A stretch of DNA of 64,000 nucleotides from Pomphorhynchus laevis (Eukaryota; Acanthocephala; Palaeacanthocephala; Echinorhynchida; Pomphorhynchidae), in the NCBI GenBank assembly GCA_012934845.2, contig WNNJ02000688.1, positions 22,061 to 86,060 on the forward strand, written 5' to 3'. Positions within the stretch are counted from its first letter, which is position 1. Every line of letters starts with the position of its first letter. A program made the position numbers and the translations under genes. The notes under the pieces were generated by a model, which saw only the letters and a list, made by a program, of their open reading frames with translations, did no database searches and was not told the DNA's origin. Shown here piece by piece: positions 10,041 through 20,299 of the stretch.

Positions 10041-11830
10041 TCAAAAATTATTATTAAATACAACAGCAGCAAAAGAGCGTAGAGCTCGTACAGGCTGGGT
10101 AAAGGGCAAAAAAAAACAAATATCAATGAAAATCTGATTGTTCTCAGTTAGTACATTTTCAGACTTCTCTTGAAGGACAAAATACTGGAGGCCGAAGACC
10201 ACTTGACTTGGTAGCTTATTCCAGCTTTTCCACGTTCGGTTGACAATTGTGTTAAATCTTCTTCGTGGACGAATGTGGGTATTTAACGTGAGGTGATGTC
10301 CCCTCAATCTGTTTGAATTTCGAAGTTCGAACAGCTTACGACAAACATGTTCCCTCTGCCCTTTTTGAACATTACGCGCTGTCCACACAATCATAAAATC
10401 AGGACTTTAAAGATTTCTTCACTGTGGTCACACCAAGTGAGTGGAGTCGAAAAATGAAAGAGAGCTTGCGTTGGGCGGGTACAAGATATGTGGCCTTGCG
10501 TAATATGGATTCGTACAGGTTCATCTCTGTCGTAGTTTGAGGGTGGCATGCAGGTGAAGCGTATCTCATTAAAGATAAGACATAAGCATTGTAAATTAAC
10601 TTAAAACTGGATGCGTCAAGCTGGCTAATGGTCCTTCTAATAAGTCCTAAAATTCGACGGCATTTAGCAACTGTGTGACTGGATATGTGGGATGGTCGAT
10701 AAGCTTCTATTTAAGATCACTCCAAGGTCTTGAAATTAGGGAACTGTTTCAATTTCTCTTCCGTCAATGGTATATGACGAATTGATGTGTAGATGTCCGA
10801 TGCGCATATGTTTTGACTTATCGGGGTTTAATACCAGTCCCCGTTGATTACACCAGACCTTAATATTATCAATGTCTCTCTGGAGTATCATTGGATCTCG
10901 GCTATCGATTATTGGTCGCCAAATTTTCAAGTCGTCGGCATATAAACCACATGGACTCGAAATAGCTGTAGTAAGCTCGTTGATGTAAATAATGAAGAGC
11001 AATGGACTGAGTATCGATCCCTGAGGAACACCGCGTTTAGGAGTTCTTGTCTTTGGCGTATGCTCATTATCCAATACAGTAATCTTCCGATTTCTAAGGA
11101 AGGAGTTAATCCAATTTAGGAAGGTTCATCTGATGCCGTACTGTTCAAGCGTAATGAGGAGAACAACATTGTATATCCGATCAAATGCTTTGCTGAGGTC
11201 GAAAAACAAAACATCAACACTAACTCCAGCCTCGGCATATCTGGTCCAATCACTTCTCGCAAGTACGAGGTTTGTGACAGTAGATCTTCCTGAACGGAAA
11301 CCATGCTGGTTGTCGCAGAGTACTTGGTTCCCTTCTAAGTACCCAATGATTCGTTTAGAAAGCAGTTTCTCTAGCACTTTACAAGCAACGCAGGTAAGGC
11401 TTATTGGCCGATAGTTGATTGCTAGATTACGGTCGCCTTTTTTGTAGAGAGGTCGGATTGTAGAACATTTCCAATCTGATAGTATACAGCCTGTTGACAA
11501 GGAGAAATCGAATATGGTATGTAAAGGTTCATATATTACTGGTGCAAGTTCCCGAAGAAGAATCGGAGGAATATTGTTTGGTCATATTGCAATTGATTGT
11601 GGTAGCTTTAGAAGTTCGATAAGTACCTCAAATGGAGAAAATTCGTAACATGGATATTGAGCTGTGGAGACTCGTGGGCAATACCGACAGGTAGGACTCT
11701 CTAGCGTGAATTGATCCAGAAAAATATTGGCAATTGCTTTGTCATTAAACGTGAGCTCACCGGTTTCCATAAATATAGAGTTGATCTCAGGGGTAGTTGA
11801 TTTAAATGAGCTGATATGTTTAAACAATTT
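10041..11830 (-). pseudogene. LINE family F, pre-RT to C-terminus, broken
   Basis: Minus-strand LINE in four open pieces. 11827-11582 is the pre-RT linker. 11500-11126 holds NYRPISLTCVACKVLEKLL, QHGFRSGRSTVTNLV and FFDLSKAFDRI (RT motifs 0 to A). 11074-10736 holds GVPQGSILSPLLFIIYINEL and LYADDLKIWR (motifs B and C). 10394-10041 is the C-terminus with WKSWNKLPSQVV. Frame changes occur between pieces. The 3' end, with an aataataat-like tail around 10045, meets the tail of the plus-strand F element at 8870-9921, so the two are tail to tail. Confidence 0.85.
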
Positions 11831-12071
11831 ACTGGGATATCTTTTTGATGATCGACAAAGATGGGAAACGAAGCACCTGCGTTTCTGACGTTTGAGTGAC
11901 GTTACTTGATTTCATAATTCCTTGTAATCTGTCCAAGAACAATTCCCTTCACATATCATTCAAACAGGAAGATTGCAAAATATGCAGAACGCGTCAATAT
12001 AATAGAGAGGTAATTTCATTCCTGCAATCATGTCCACGACGAACGGAATCGGTTACGATCTCTTGAAATTA

Positions 12072-12458
12072 TTAAGAAAAGTGGCACTCGAAGACGCAAG
12101 AAAGAGTGGCGACCTGGTATGTGCGACCAGAAAGAAAGTTGCATATCCAACGAATGATAATTGGATTGATGTTTAATGCACTCATCTTCATAATCAACTT
12201 ATCATGGGGTACATGATCAAATGCTTTGGAGAAGTCAAAAAATATGACATCTACAGCATACCCCTCATCCACTATGGAACTCCAACTTTCCTGTGTCAAT
12301 AAAAGGTTGGTTACTGTGGAACAGTTTTTACGGAATCCGTGCTGATTAGTAGAAAGTATCCTGTATGATTCTAGGTAGTTACTGATTACCCGATAAAGTA
12401 ATCTCTCAATTGATTTTATTTTTTCTTTTATACTTTGTATTAAAAGGATAAAATGCAA
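12072..12458 (-). pseudogene. LINE family F-related RT fragment
   Basis: A 128-codon frame with TNQHGFRKNCSTVTNLLL, FFDFSKAFDHVPHDKLI and WICNFLSGRTYQV, covering RT motifs 1, 2 and A. It is clearly related to the 10041-11830 copy but diverged from it, so it is probably a separate subfamily. Both ends are truncated. Confidence 0.75.
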
Positions 12459-12479
12459 AAATGCTCCGTTTTATAATAG

Positions 12480-13020
12480 ACTTTACATTGAAAGTTCTTA
12501 TTGCTTTAGAATAAATTTCACCCGTTTTCGTTTGCATTCACCCGATTTCGTTTACATAGCTTACATATAAACAAGGAAATGTATGTATTTATTTTAAAGT
12601 TGAGTTACCTGTGCAGTCGTTGTTACCATTGAAATTTTGATGAATATTTTTATTTTGCACGCTACTTTAATCCTATATATTAGCCAATTGAAATACGCTA
12701 CATTTCAGTATCAGCGGACCTTATTATCAGCAATCGAAACACATCTAGTATCTAAACTAAGAGTGTCTCGTCGTAAGTCAAATATCACTAGGTGGCAATA
12801 AAGTAGCAAACGAACTTACTTCCTTGTTGACAACTTATCTATTATGTTGAGATAAATTAAGTGAATGGCTGACAATATAAACGTAAGCAAGCATATTCGC
12901 AAAAAGATTTATTTTTAAGTGGCAAATGCTAATAATAAGAGTTTATTAATACAAAAAACATAATGGAGAAAATGATAGTTCAGTCAAAAACAGAAATAAA
13001 TTCTCTCTAAAAAAATATTT
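12480..13020. other. AT-rich DNA, no gene seen
   Basis: About 540 bp with no recognisable coding motif, tandem repeat or element end. It lies between the F fragment and the 3' end of the A element. Confidence 0.5.
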
Positions 13021-13065
13021 TAACGTGGTAAATGCGTGCCATCGCACGCTTACATGACCACAAAA
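13021..13065 (-). repeat. LINE A 3' tail hairpin
   Basis: Read on the minus strand, the tail contains GTGCGATGGCACGC (a short stem-loop) after GTCATGTAA and before TTACCACGTTAAAATA. The same arrangement ends at least nine other A and B copies in the window. In LINEs such conserved 3' structures are typically what the reverse transcriptase recognises. Confidence 0.85.
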
Positions 13066-13080
13066 AAACAAGACTGTGAA

Positions 13081-15705
13081 TCAGGTGTCGAGAAGGTGTG
13101 AACGGAGGAGGTGTTTGAATGTGATAAAGGAGGGAGCGCGGCGGACGTCGAGAGGGAGTTGATTCCAGGCGAGTGAGGCGGCGACGAGGAAGGATCGGAG
13201 ACCGTAGTTGTTGGAGTAATTAGGAACGTGGAGTAAGATGGTATGACAGGAACGAAGCGATAGCGAGGTGGGGCGAGTATCGTCTAAGAAAGGAAGGTTG
13301 ATGAACGATGGGGAGCCGACAGCGATGAGACAAAAAGTAACGAGAAGAAGGCGGAGTTTGATGCGGATGTGGATGGTGGGCCAGGAGAGTTGGGCAAAAT
13401 ATGTGGATGTGTGGTCGAAGCGACGGAGACGAAAGAGCACTCGAACGGCGGTGTTGATTATTCGTTGTAGGGGTAGGATGATAGATTTTGGAGAATTGGC
13501 GAAAAGGCTAAGGCAGTAATCGATTTTAGGGAAAAGAAGCGATGAAAGAAGAGACATACAAGAACGGAAGTCGATAAGGGGGCAGATACGGCGGATGTCA
13601 CGGAGAATTAAGTTAGACGAGCGGACCTTGTCACGGACGAAGGGTTTAAGGAAAAGGTGATCATCGAAATGGAAGCCTAAGAAAGTGAGATTGTGGACTA
13701 TAGGGATGATCGATGAGGCAAAAGATACAATGGGAGGAGATATGTTTGGTTTACGGGGAAGGATCCACATTATTTTGGACTTTTCGGGGTTTAGAACGAG
13801 ATGGAGATTGGAGAGACGTTTGTAGATAGAAGAAAGACAGTTGGAGGCAGAAATGCCGATATCGTGTATGCGATGTGCGGGTGCATGAGCATAGATTAGA
13901 ATGTCATCGGCGTATTGCATGACCTTAAAGGTGTAAGGTTTGATAAACGGAGATAGATCGCCAAGCAGAAGAGAGAAAAGCAGGGGACCTAGGACTGAAC
14001 CTTGTGGGACCCCGCAAAAAATAGGGATGGGAAGGGAAGATGATGAATTAGACCAGACGCGAAAGGAACGGTCGGATAGATATGAGGCGAACCATGCTAC
14101 GGAGGAAGAAGAAAATCCGTAATCATAACGAAGGCGAAAAAGGCGGACGGAGTGGTCGACAATGTCGAATGTGGAGGAGAGGTCGAGGGAGATGAGAACA
14201 CTATATAGAGCCTTGTCTCGAGAAATGAGTAAGTCGTTGTACACTTTTATGCATGCGATTTCTGTCGAGTGATTAGAGCGGAAAGCGGATTGGAAAGGAG
14301 GGTACAGATTGGATGAGGAGAGATAAGCGTTAATTTGTATTAAGATGAGGCGTTCTAAGAGCTTAGAAAGAGTAGGGAGTAGTGAAATGGGGCGATAGCT
14401 AGAAGGAAGGGAGGGGTCGAGCGATTGTTTCTTAAGGAGGGGACGAACGATTGCGGATTTCCAGTGTGAAGGGAAGATACGACTGCGGATGGACGAGTTA
14501 AACAAGGTTGTGAGAAATGGGGATATCGATGAGCATATAGATTTTAATATGTGGGTAGGCAGGGGATCGGCAGGTGAGGTTTTGTTGGGCAAGGACATGA
14601 GGACAGATGATACTTCTGTAGGTGAGACAGGGAGAAGATGAAAGAGTTCCGGAAGGATGAGGCTAGGCGGGGCAGAGTGGGATAGGATGGAGACCGGGGT
14701 GTGAGAGAGCAGCGTGGATACTTTAGTCTGGAGAAATGACGAATAATCATTAGCATTGATGTTGCACGGCGTAGAGGAACGAGCCAGGATTGAGTTAAAA
14801 GTATGCCAGAGAGTCTTAGAGTTGAATGAAGTGATGATTTTATGCTGCCAGAAGGAGTTGCATTTGGTACGTAGTAGGTTGAGATGAGACCGGCGAAGAG
14901 CAAGATAGGAATCACGGAAAGACGGAGTGATCGAGCGGAAATCGCGTCTGAGAGAGCGGTGATAGACTCGAAAAGCATGGCGGAGTCGACGCTTTGAGAG
15001 TAGGCATTGGATGTCAAACCATGGGGCACGGTGCAAGCGACGGTGTGGGTGAGACTTGAAGGGCAAGAGAATATCGAGAGTGGATGTGAGTTCAGAGTCG
15101 AAAAGAAAGGCGAGATCGTGAGGAGATGAATATGTTATTGTGGGTAATGATAGAGACGATTTGAGTAAGGCAGAGCGGAGAAGGGAGAGGTCAAGATTTC
15201 TCCAAGGGCGACGTAGGATTGTAGGTGTGTGAGGAGGGGTGTGGTTGCGAGTGAGATCAAGGGTGATAAGAAAGTGATCGGATAGACCAGGATCAGAGAT
15301 GGACAGTGAGGTGTAGGCAGCAAAATGATCGGGGACAGCGATGATGTCGAGTGCCCCACCAAGTATATGTGTGGGGGCAGTGGAGATTAGTTTGTAATTG
15401 TAGTTGGATAGAATGTTGATGAAGCGGATGGAATCTGTGGAAGAGGGGTTGTCTAGGCTGATATTGAAGTCGCCTAGAACGAGTGAAGGGATTGAGGACA
15501 AAGAACAATGAGAATGGAGGTCAGCGAGTTCGGTAAAAAATAAGGCTGTAGGAGCTGATGAACCAGGACGGTATACAATGGCGAGATCTAGAGTGATCGG
15601 GTTAGAATAACGACAAGTGAGCAATTCAAAAGAGCAAGGACTGAAAGGGGGTATTGATTTTGCGAAGAGACGCTGGGTGACGCGCGAATGCGACGATGCC
15701 GCCAT
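13081..15705 (-). CDS. LINE family A ORF2: endonuclease-reverse transcriptase (874 aa open frame)
   Basis: An open frame of 874 codons. The C-terminal half of the APE endonuclease is at residues 40-150 (VYRPGSS, GDFN at 78-81, SDH at 142-144). The RT has SLDLSSTFDIVDH around 507-518, GVPQGSVLGPLLF at 565-577 and catalytic YADD at 598-601. A LINE C-terminal region with LRSFLVAASLAWNQLP precedes the stop. The protein would nick target DNA and prime reverse transcription there. The apparent start Met is internal: the true N-terminus lies upstream in another frame (15990-15706), where a C-run at 15736-15740 has one extra base and the Trp of the TESWH motif reads TAG at about 15812. This copy is therefore probably inactive. 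Confidence 0.9.
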   Translation of the reverse strand: MAASSHSRVTQRLFAKSIPPFSPCSFELLTCRYSNPITLDLAIVYRPGSSAPTALFFTELADLHSHCSLSSIPSLVLGDFNISLDNPSSTDSIRFINILSNYNYKLISTAPTHILGGALDIIAVPDHFAAYTSLSISDPGLSDHFLITLDLTRNHTPPHTPTILRRPWRNLDLSLLRSALLKSSLSLPTITYSSPHDLAFLFDSELTSTLDILLPFKSHPHRRLHRAPWFDIQCLLSKRRLRHAFRVYHRSLRRDFRSITPSFRDSYLALRRSHLNLLRTKCNSFWQHKIITSFNSKTLWHTFNSILARSSTPCNINANDYSSFLQTKVSTLLSHTPVSILSHSAPPSLILPELFHLLPVSPTEVSSVLMSLPNKTSPADPLPTHILKSICSSISPFLTTLFNSSIRSRIFPSHWKSAIVRPLLKKQSLDPSLPSSYRPISLLPTLSKLLERLILIQINAYLSSSNLYPPFQSAFRSNHSTEIACIKVYNDLLISRDKALYSVLISLDLSSTFDIVDHSVRLFRLRYDYGFSSSSVAWFASYLSDRSFRVWSNSSSSLPIPIFCGVPQGSVLGPLLFSLLLGDLSPFIKPYTFKVMQYADDILIYAHAPAHRIHDIGISASNCLSSIYKRLSNLHLVLNPEKSKIMWILPRKPNISPPIVSFASSIIPIVHNLTFLGFHFDDHLFLKPFVRDKVRSSNLILRDIRRICPLIDFRSCMSLLSSLLFPKIDYCLSLFANSPKSIILPLQRIINTAVRVLFRLRRFDHTSTYFAQLSWPTIHIRIKLRLLLVTFCLIAVGSPSFINLPFLDDTRPTSLSLRSCHTILLHVPNYSNNYGLRSFLVAASLAWNQLPLDVRRAPSFITFKHLLRSHLLDT

Positions 15706-15990
15706 GATTAGAGGATTTAGAAGGGCATGAGCTGAGGGGGCGGGCGGATTCGACTAGGGAGCAACCGGCAGAGAGCAGACGGTGAATGGAAAGGTCGTCG
15801 GAATCTGAGTGCTAGGATTCGGTGAGGCAGAAGAGATCGATGGATTGCTTGATGAATACGTTGAGGATAAGATCGGATTTATTGAGAATAGATCTAGTGT
15901 TGAGGAGACCGAGGCGGAAACCGTGTGCTGTGGCGAAAGAGTCTAGTGGAGAAGACACATAGGAGAGATGGAGCGCCATCGAATTTTTGG
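15706..15990 (-). pseudogene. LINE A ORF2 N-terminus, stop codon and frameshift
   Basis: Minus-strand frames give the APE start seen intact in the copy at 36099-36575: LLNTRSILNKSDL, then a CLTES motif directly followed by TAG where the other copy has Trp. A one-base gain in a run of five G (plus strand, 15736-15740) shifts this part out of frame with the downstream ORF2. Confidence 0.8.
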
Positions 15991-16967
15991 ACGGGTGTGG
16001 ACAACTTGAAAATTTTGTCTATGTTTCGGATGGAGAGTGATGTTTCGCCGTTTTCCTCGCGACGGCGTTTTTCGATGCGGGCTGAAGAGATTTGAGCGAT
16101 TTCAGAAGGGGCGCGATCGGGGAAAATTCGAGTGGTTGAAGATGACATGAGTTTGAATCGTTGAGAGAGGACAGAAGACGCGTGAGAGCGATGCTTGAAA
16201 ACAATTTTTAGGAGAGGGGGCTGGGAAGGATTAGATTGAGAAGATTTGTTTAGACGGATGAATGCGACAGGAGAAATGTCCTTGAAAAAAGATGGTTTAT
16301 CCGCAGGAACAATAGACGAGAGGATGGATCTGAAGGCGGAAACATCGTGGTCCAGACGAGCTTGTGGAGATCCGGAGTTAGAAGGCGTGATATTAGTAAC
16401 AATGACGCAACGATCGCGAGAAGCAAAGCGCTTCCGTAAAGGAGGACGACTGACGTGAGTAGGTGAGATCACGATAGAAGAGCTGTCAGTTGATGATTTG
16501 GAGGGATTTGGTTTGACGACGGGAGACATAGAGGATAATGATAATAAAGAGGGTGGCAAGCGATGTGAGGAAAGGTTATGAGTGGAAGGATAGTAGAGGT
16601 TGGTGGAGGTAATTTTGATTGATGGATGCAAGTTATTGAGAAACGAGACGGGAAGGACGGGATGTGGGGTGTCGGGGAGTGAAGATGACATAGAATGGGA
16701 AGTGTATATGGTGGCAGGGTCGGTGGGTGGAGAAAGGACATTAGAAACGACGGGGGTAGTTTGAGTTGACGTGTTGGATGTTGATATGTGCTTATTGGAA
16801 AGGTTGCATATTAGTTTGTTGGCACAAAAACCACATACGAAGTCTTCTTTAGCCTTATTCTTGTCGCAGGTGATTGTTGTCCAGACGCTGCAGTCGTGTA
16901 TCGAGCACTGTACTTGCAGTTGTCCATAGTTGGTGTCGGTCTTAGTTATTTTCTTACGTCCTCCCAT
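15894..16967 (-). CDS. LINE family A ORF1 protein (357 aa)
   Basis: Basic N-terminus, then Cys/His residues at 21, 24, 26, 34, 45 and 48 (CSIHDC ... CGFC), suggestive of a PHD- or RING-like zinc-binding module. A Ser/Thr/Pro-rich linker follows, then a conserved block with RPPLRKRFASRDRCVIVTN and IRLNKSSQ, and a basic segment EKRRREENGE near 300. ORF1 proteins of CR1/L2-like elements bind element RNA and often have such N-terminal zinc modules. The last 35 residues overlap the ORF2 start in a different frame, so the natural C-terminus may end slightly earlier. It is the only uninterrupted ORF1 of this family in the window. Confidence 0.85.
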   Translation of the reverse strand: MGGRKKITKTDTNYGQLQVQCSIHDCSVWTTITCDKNKAKEDFVCGFCANKLICNLSNKHISTSNTSTQTTPVVSNVLSPPTDPATIYTSHSMSSSLPDTPHPVLPVSFLNNLHPSIKITSTNLYYPSTHNLSSHRLPPSLLSLSSMSPVVKPNPSKSSTDSSSIVISPTHVSRPPLRKRFASRDRCVIVTNITPSNSGSPQARLDHDVSAFRSILSSIVPADKPSFFKDISPVAFIRLNKSSQSNPSQPPLLKIVFKHRSHASSVLSQRFKLMSSSTTRIFPDRAPSEIAQISSARIEKRRREENGETSLSIRNIDKIFKLSTPVQKFDGAPSLLCVFSTRLFRHSTRFPPRSPQH

Positions 16968-17040
16968 AAACGATGGTTGTCGTCGATGGTTGTCGTCGAT
17001 GTATACTTTGTATGTTATTTTATTGTATTTACTTTAGATC

Positions 17041-17069
17041 TCAAACTTTTTCAAACTTTTTCAAACTTT
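17041..17069. repeat. Short tandem repeat next to LINE C 3' end
   Basis: About three copies of tcaaactttt in a row, at the junction between the A element 5' side and the LINE C 3' end. Confidence 0.6.
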
Positions 17070-17588
17070 CTTAAATTCATCTTCAATTTTGCAATCGACT
17101 CCAATTCCAATTACGGCCTCAAATCCAGAGAGATCTGATCCCCCAACCTATCCAACACGCCGCCTTCCAACTGAACCACCCGGGGTCTTTCACAAACAAC
17201 CCATACCAGCCCAATCGGTGCGGACTATGCTGAGTAAACGAGAGACGAGGAGCTTAAGAAACATTAGCCTTTGCTCGTGGGGACGTCCTCTTGAAAATAA
17301 GACTAATCCCGAGATAACCCAAGTGCCCCAGAGGCGCACCTGGGTTCTCCCTTTCAACGACATATGCTGAGCCCGTTTAAGAGCCAAACTAGCTCTCTAG
17401 AGGGACGTTTGAGTCTATCCAGGTCAGCTTTTGCCGAACAGTTAACCGAAACCGTGAACCCCAGGTATTTTACTCGACTTGTGAAGGTGAGGAGTGGTTC
17501 AGAGGCAAAAAAGAAGGAGAGCGCAGAGAGTGCTAATCTCTTAAGTTTTCGCTTCGTTGCAGAGGTGCCATGAAAGACGACTATCTGC

Positions 17589-17888
17589 GATTCAGCGGAG
17601 ATTAAAACAAATTAAATCAGCTAACTGAGTTCGTATTGTTATATAATTATAAAATAAACAAAACATAATAATGCTAAATCAAAATTTAATAATTAAATAA
17701 TAAAATTAATAATTGTTTTTAGATTTTCTATAATTTAAATCAAGTTAAAAAATAAAAATAAAAATAAAAAATAAAAAATAAAATTTAAAATAAACGTCAT
17801 TTTTATGAATTGACTAATAAATAACAGACGTTGTATCAGAATAAGAATTAGAGGTCATCAGGAGGAACTGCTATGCTATCAGTTTTCG
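17589..17888 (-). mobile_element. Penelope-like element G, 3'-end fragment inserted in LINE C
   Basis: A roughly 300-bp stretch matches the non-coding 3' portion of element G at 33481-33755 and 22656-22920, including taataaataacagacgttg and the motif aggaactgctatgctatca. It splits the LINE C coding sequence between ...KFNI and ...ESQIVVFHGT, which are adjacent in the copy at 46040-48440. Its left (5') end falls inside the structured segment of G. It contains no coding sequence and includes an AAAATA-rich tract. Confidence 0.75.
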
Positions 17889-19316
17889 ACCCCTAGCAAT
17901 GTTGAACTTGGGCAACTGGTCTTTTAGTCTTAAAAAGAAACAGCTGATGTCCGAGACTACGTCTTTGCACCTGTGTTCAGTGAACAAGGCTGTAATGTCA
18001 TCAGCGTACACCACTAGACGTTGATCACGTATAAATATTTTGAATAAATTGATGGATGCAGCAATATATAACATAGGAGAGAGGATAGCCTTGAGGCACA
18101 CCCGTAATAAGGTAGAACTGACGCGCATCAGGGTCGTCTTCATAATAAAATCGCTTGGTGTAAGCAGGATCTCCACCCTGTTCACAATTCTCGAAGGCAA
18201 CCCGAGAGACCTGAGAGAAGAGATCACAAAAGGAATGGAGATGCGGTCAAATGAAGCGAAAATATCAAGGAAAAAAGACACAGCTAGCTGATGACTGTTC
18301 TCCTGACAAAACCAATACACTTCACCAGCTGCTGAATGGACCAAGAGACCTTTGACAAACCCATGAAAACATGGAGGGATAAAATTACGCCTACTCAGAC
18401 GGTCGCGAATTTTACGCGCAAGCGCTTTTTCGTGAATTGACACGAGGGCATTTTGAATCGAAATGGGTCGCAGATTTTTAGGGCATGAGCAGGATTTTTT
18501 CTTAGGAATAAAAACACGCTTACTAATATTGATGCCTGCTACATCGGATGGGGAGGCTAAAAGCATTGTGACGGCCACCTCTCTTCTCTGATCAGCTGTC
18601 AAAAGCTGACAGACCCGAGAAGAAAGTGGAGCGACGGATTTGGAGGTGCCCAGGAGTGGACCCCATGAGTTAAGGATATCCGTAACAGATAGATCCCTAC
18701 TCCTGAAGTTACACCAAGGCGGGATTGGTTGAGGTGATTGAGTTGCTCCATAGTTGTGCAGGGCTAGAGACTCCTCCAAAACTTTATTAAGGCCTACATT
18801 CCCTATCCAACCCAATGCTCTATCCTTCTAGCAAACAAACTTCTCCTTCTTGAAAATCTTTCAACAGGAAGACAAAGAAGGATTAAGACGAGCAACACTC
18901 CTCCTATCCCTACTCAGCTGGAACCTATATCTAGTGCTCCAGTATTCATTCGAGAGGGCCTGTTTGGCGGAAGCAGAGAGATTAGGGAGGTTCAGCAATT
19001 TAGCTAGGACTTTGAGTTTCGTCGGAATGGGATTGTATATGCGACCTTTATAGGTAATCGAAAGAATCGCGGTAGCTTTCGAAGAGAGGTAGGTATTAAA
19101 TTCGGTAAGACTCTTATTTCCTATTCGGGGAAAGAGTCGGATAGCCGCCTGAAAGAGAGCCACTCTGATTGGATCAAAGTGAAACCTCCTTCGAAGCAAC
19201 GTATCCTTCTCAATTCTCCAATCGAAGTAGGTCATGAGAGGTGGACAATTGTTTGCGCGACTGCTCCGTACAGATGAGTTTAAGAAACCACCTCGAGTGA
19301 AGCAGTAAAATGTCAA
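17889..19316 (-). pseudogene. LINE C linker and reverse transcriptase, broken
   Basis: 19316-18861 encodes the linker (FDPIRVALF, LNLPNLSASAKQ, STRYRFQLSRDR). 18815-17871 encodes the RT, with LRPISIQNALVSIHEKALA, a damaged motif A reading FASFDRISIPF, and LVVYADDITALF as the catalytic box. The last 6 residues of that frame read into the inserted element G. The block equivalent to GVPQGSPL is frameshifted, so this RT would not be functional. Confidence 0.8.
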
Positions 19317-19319
19317 GGA

Positions 19320-19850
19320 TTGAATTTGTAGATGTGCAATGAAATGTTAGGGAGGGTGGTTAATAATCAAGATAACCGTTCCTAGTTCTGCGAAGTGCTG
19401 CTTTGATCCAACGACAAGTTCTGTCGTTGGAGTCTCCAAGTACCATGTCATAGCCGCTGTCAATAATACTATCCAGGAGGTCACGGTTCTTGTGAATCTA
19501 ACCTGTTCGAATATAGACATTGGCTAGACTGAGGCGTTTACCGTTCTTACTGAGTGAAACTACCAAGCAAGACAGGGCTGTACACGAGAAATTTAATAGG
19601 AGGGAGGACCTTAAGGAGCACTTAACTAAGATAATGAGTCCTTTAGATGTAGAGGAGTGAGGTGGGGTTATGTACGGAGTATAGTGGGAACAGATGTGCT
19701 TTGGAATCAATCGAGTAATGTCCTAGGGGAGACGGATAGACCGCATCTCCTGAAGGACTATAACATCTGCATCTCTATCGGAGGGAAGTCATTGGGTAGA
19801 AGCACCTCCCGAATTCCACTGAAGGATACTCAGTGAAAAAGGCTCAGGTT
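19320..19850 (-). pseudogene. LINE C endonuclease remnant
   Basis: Minus-strand frames give ILQWNSGGAS (typical APE start), a stop, then DRDADVIVLQEMRSIRLP, another stop, then 19710-19498 with HYTPYITPPHSSTSKG and LANVYIRTG. Downstream (19490-19330) pieces of GDSNDRTGRW-like sequence are visible in shifted frames. The order is that of an APE endonuclease N-terminus. Confidence 0.75.
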
Positions 19851-20299
19851 TACTCACCATTGTGTCAGATACGTAGGACGGGAGAAGCCAACCTAGACAA
19901 AGCTAGGTGCGGGAAGGTTGTCATTCCCACCACTAGCCCCATCCAGAGTCGGAAACCTCTGGGCAATATCTTCATTTCCCAGGATAGAGGAGGCGAAGCC
20001 TTTCTGCTTCAGCAATTTACCAACCTTCAGAGGCAGAACTGTTCGGGCCGAAGCCGCTCTTTTTTGGATTGAGGCATTATAAGTTATGGCGCCATCGGCG
20101 GCGTATTACTAGTGCCCAGAGAAGCCATTAGCAGGGGCCAATCATTCGTTCCATCTGCGATTAAATGAACTTCTTGTTCGAATCAATTAATTGTAAAATG
20201 TCCTTATTTGACATTCTGTCTTATGAAGAAGCTACTGTTGAAAAACCGGAAGAAGAAATCGACAAAATTGGACGACAGGAAAAGTGGTTTTGATACGCT
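19851..20299. other. LINE C ORF1-ORF2 interval, no intact gene
   Basis: Lies between the zinc-knuckle region of ORF1 and the start of the endonuclease. No clear domain could be read. Probably the decayed end of ORF1 and the ORF2 leader. Confidence 0.4.

Larger units (their letters stand above)
13021..16990 (-). mobile_element. LINE family A, nearly full-length copy
   Basis: The most complete non-LTR element in the window: ORF1 (16967-15894), ORF2 (about 15990-13081) and a 3' tail at 13062-13021 with the GCGTGC..GCACGC hairpin and an A-rich end. The protein content (Cys/His ORF1, APE endonuclease, RT, long C-terminal region) and motif wording fit the L2/CR1 side of the Jockey superfamily. ORF2 has two visible lesions close to its N-terminus, described in its own entry. 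Nothing else interrupts the element, so it is young compared with most copies here. Confidence 0.9.

Noticed and set aside
13268-14122. Plus-strand Arg-rich frames
   Set aside because: Antisense shadows of the LINE A ORF2; their composition reflects the complementary strand.
17100-17200. tRNA-like wording (ccaactgaaccacccgggg)
   Set aside because: No cloverleaf could be assembled, and the stretch aligns with the 3' region of the two other LINE C copies.
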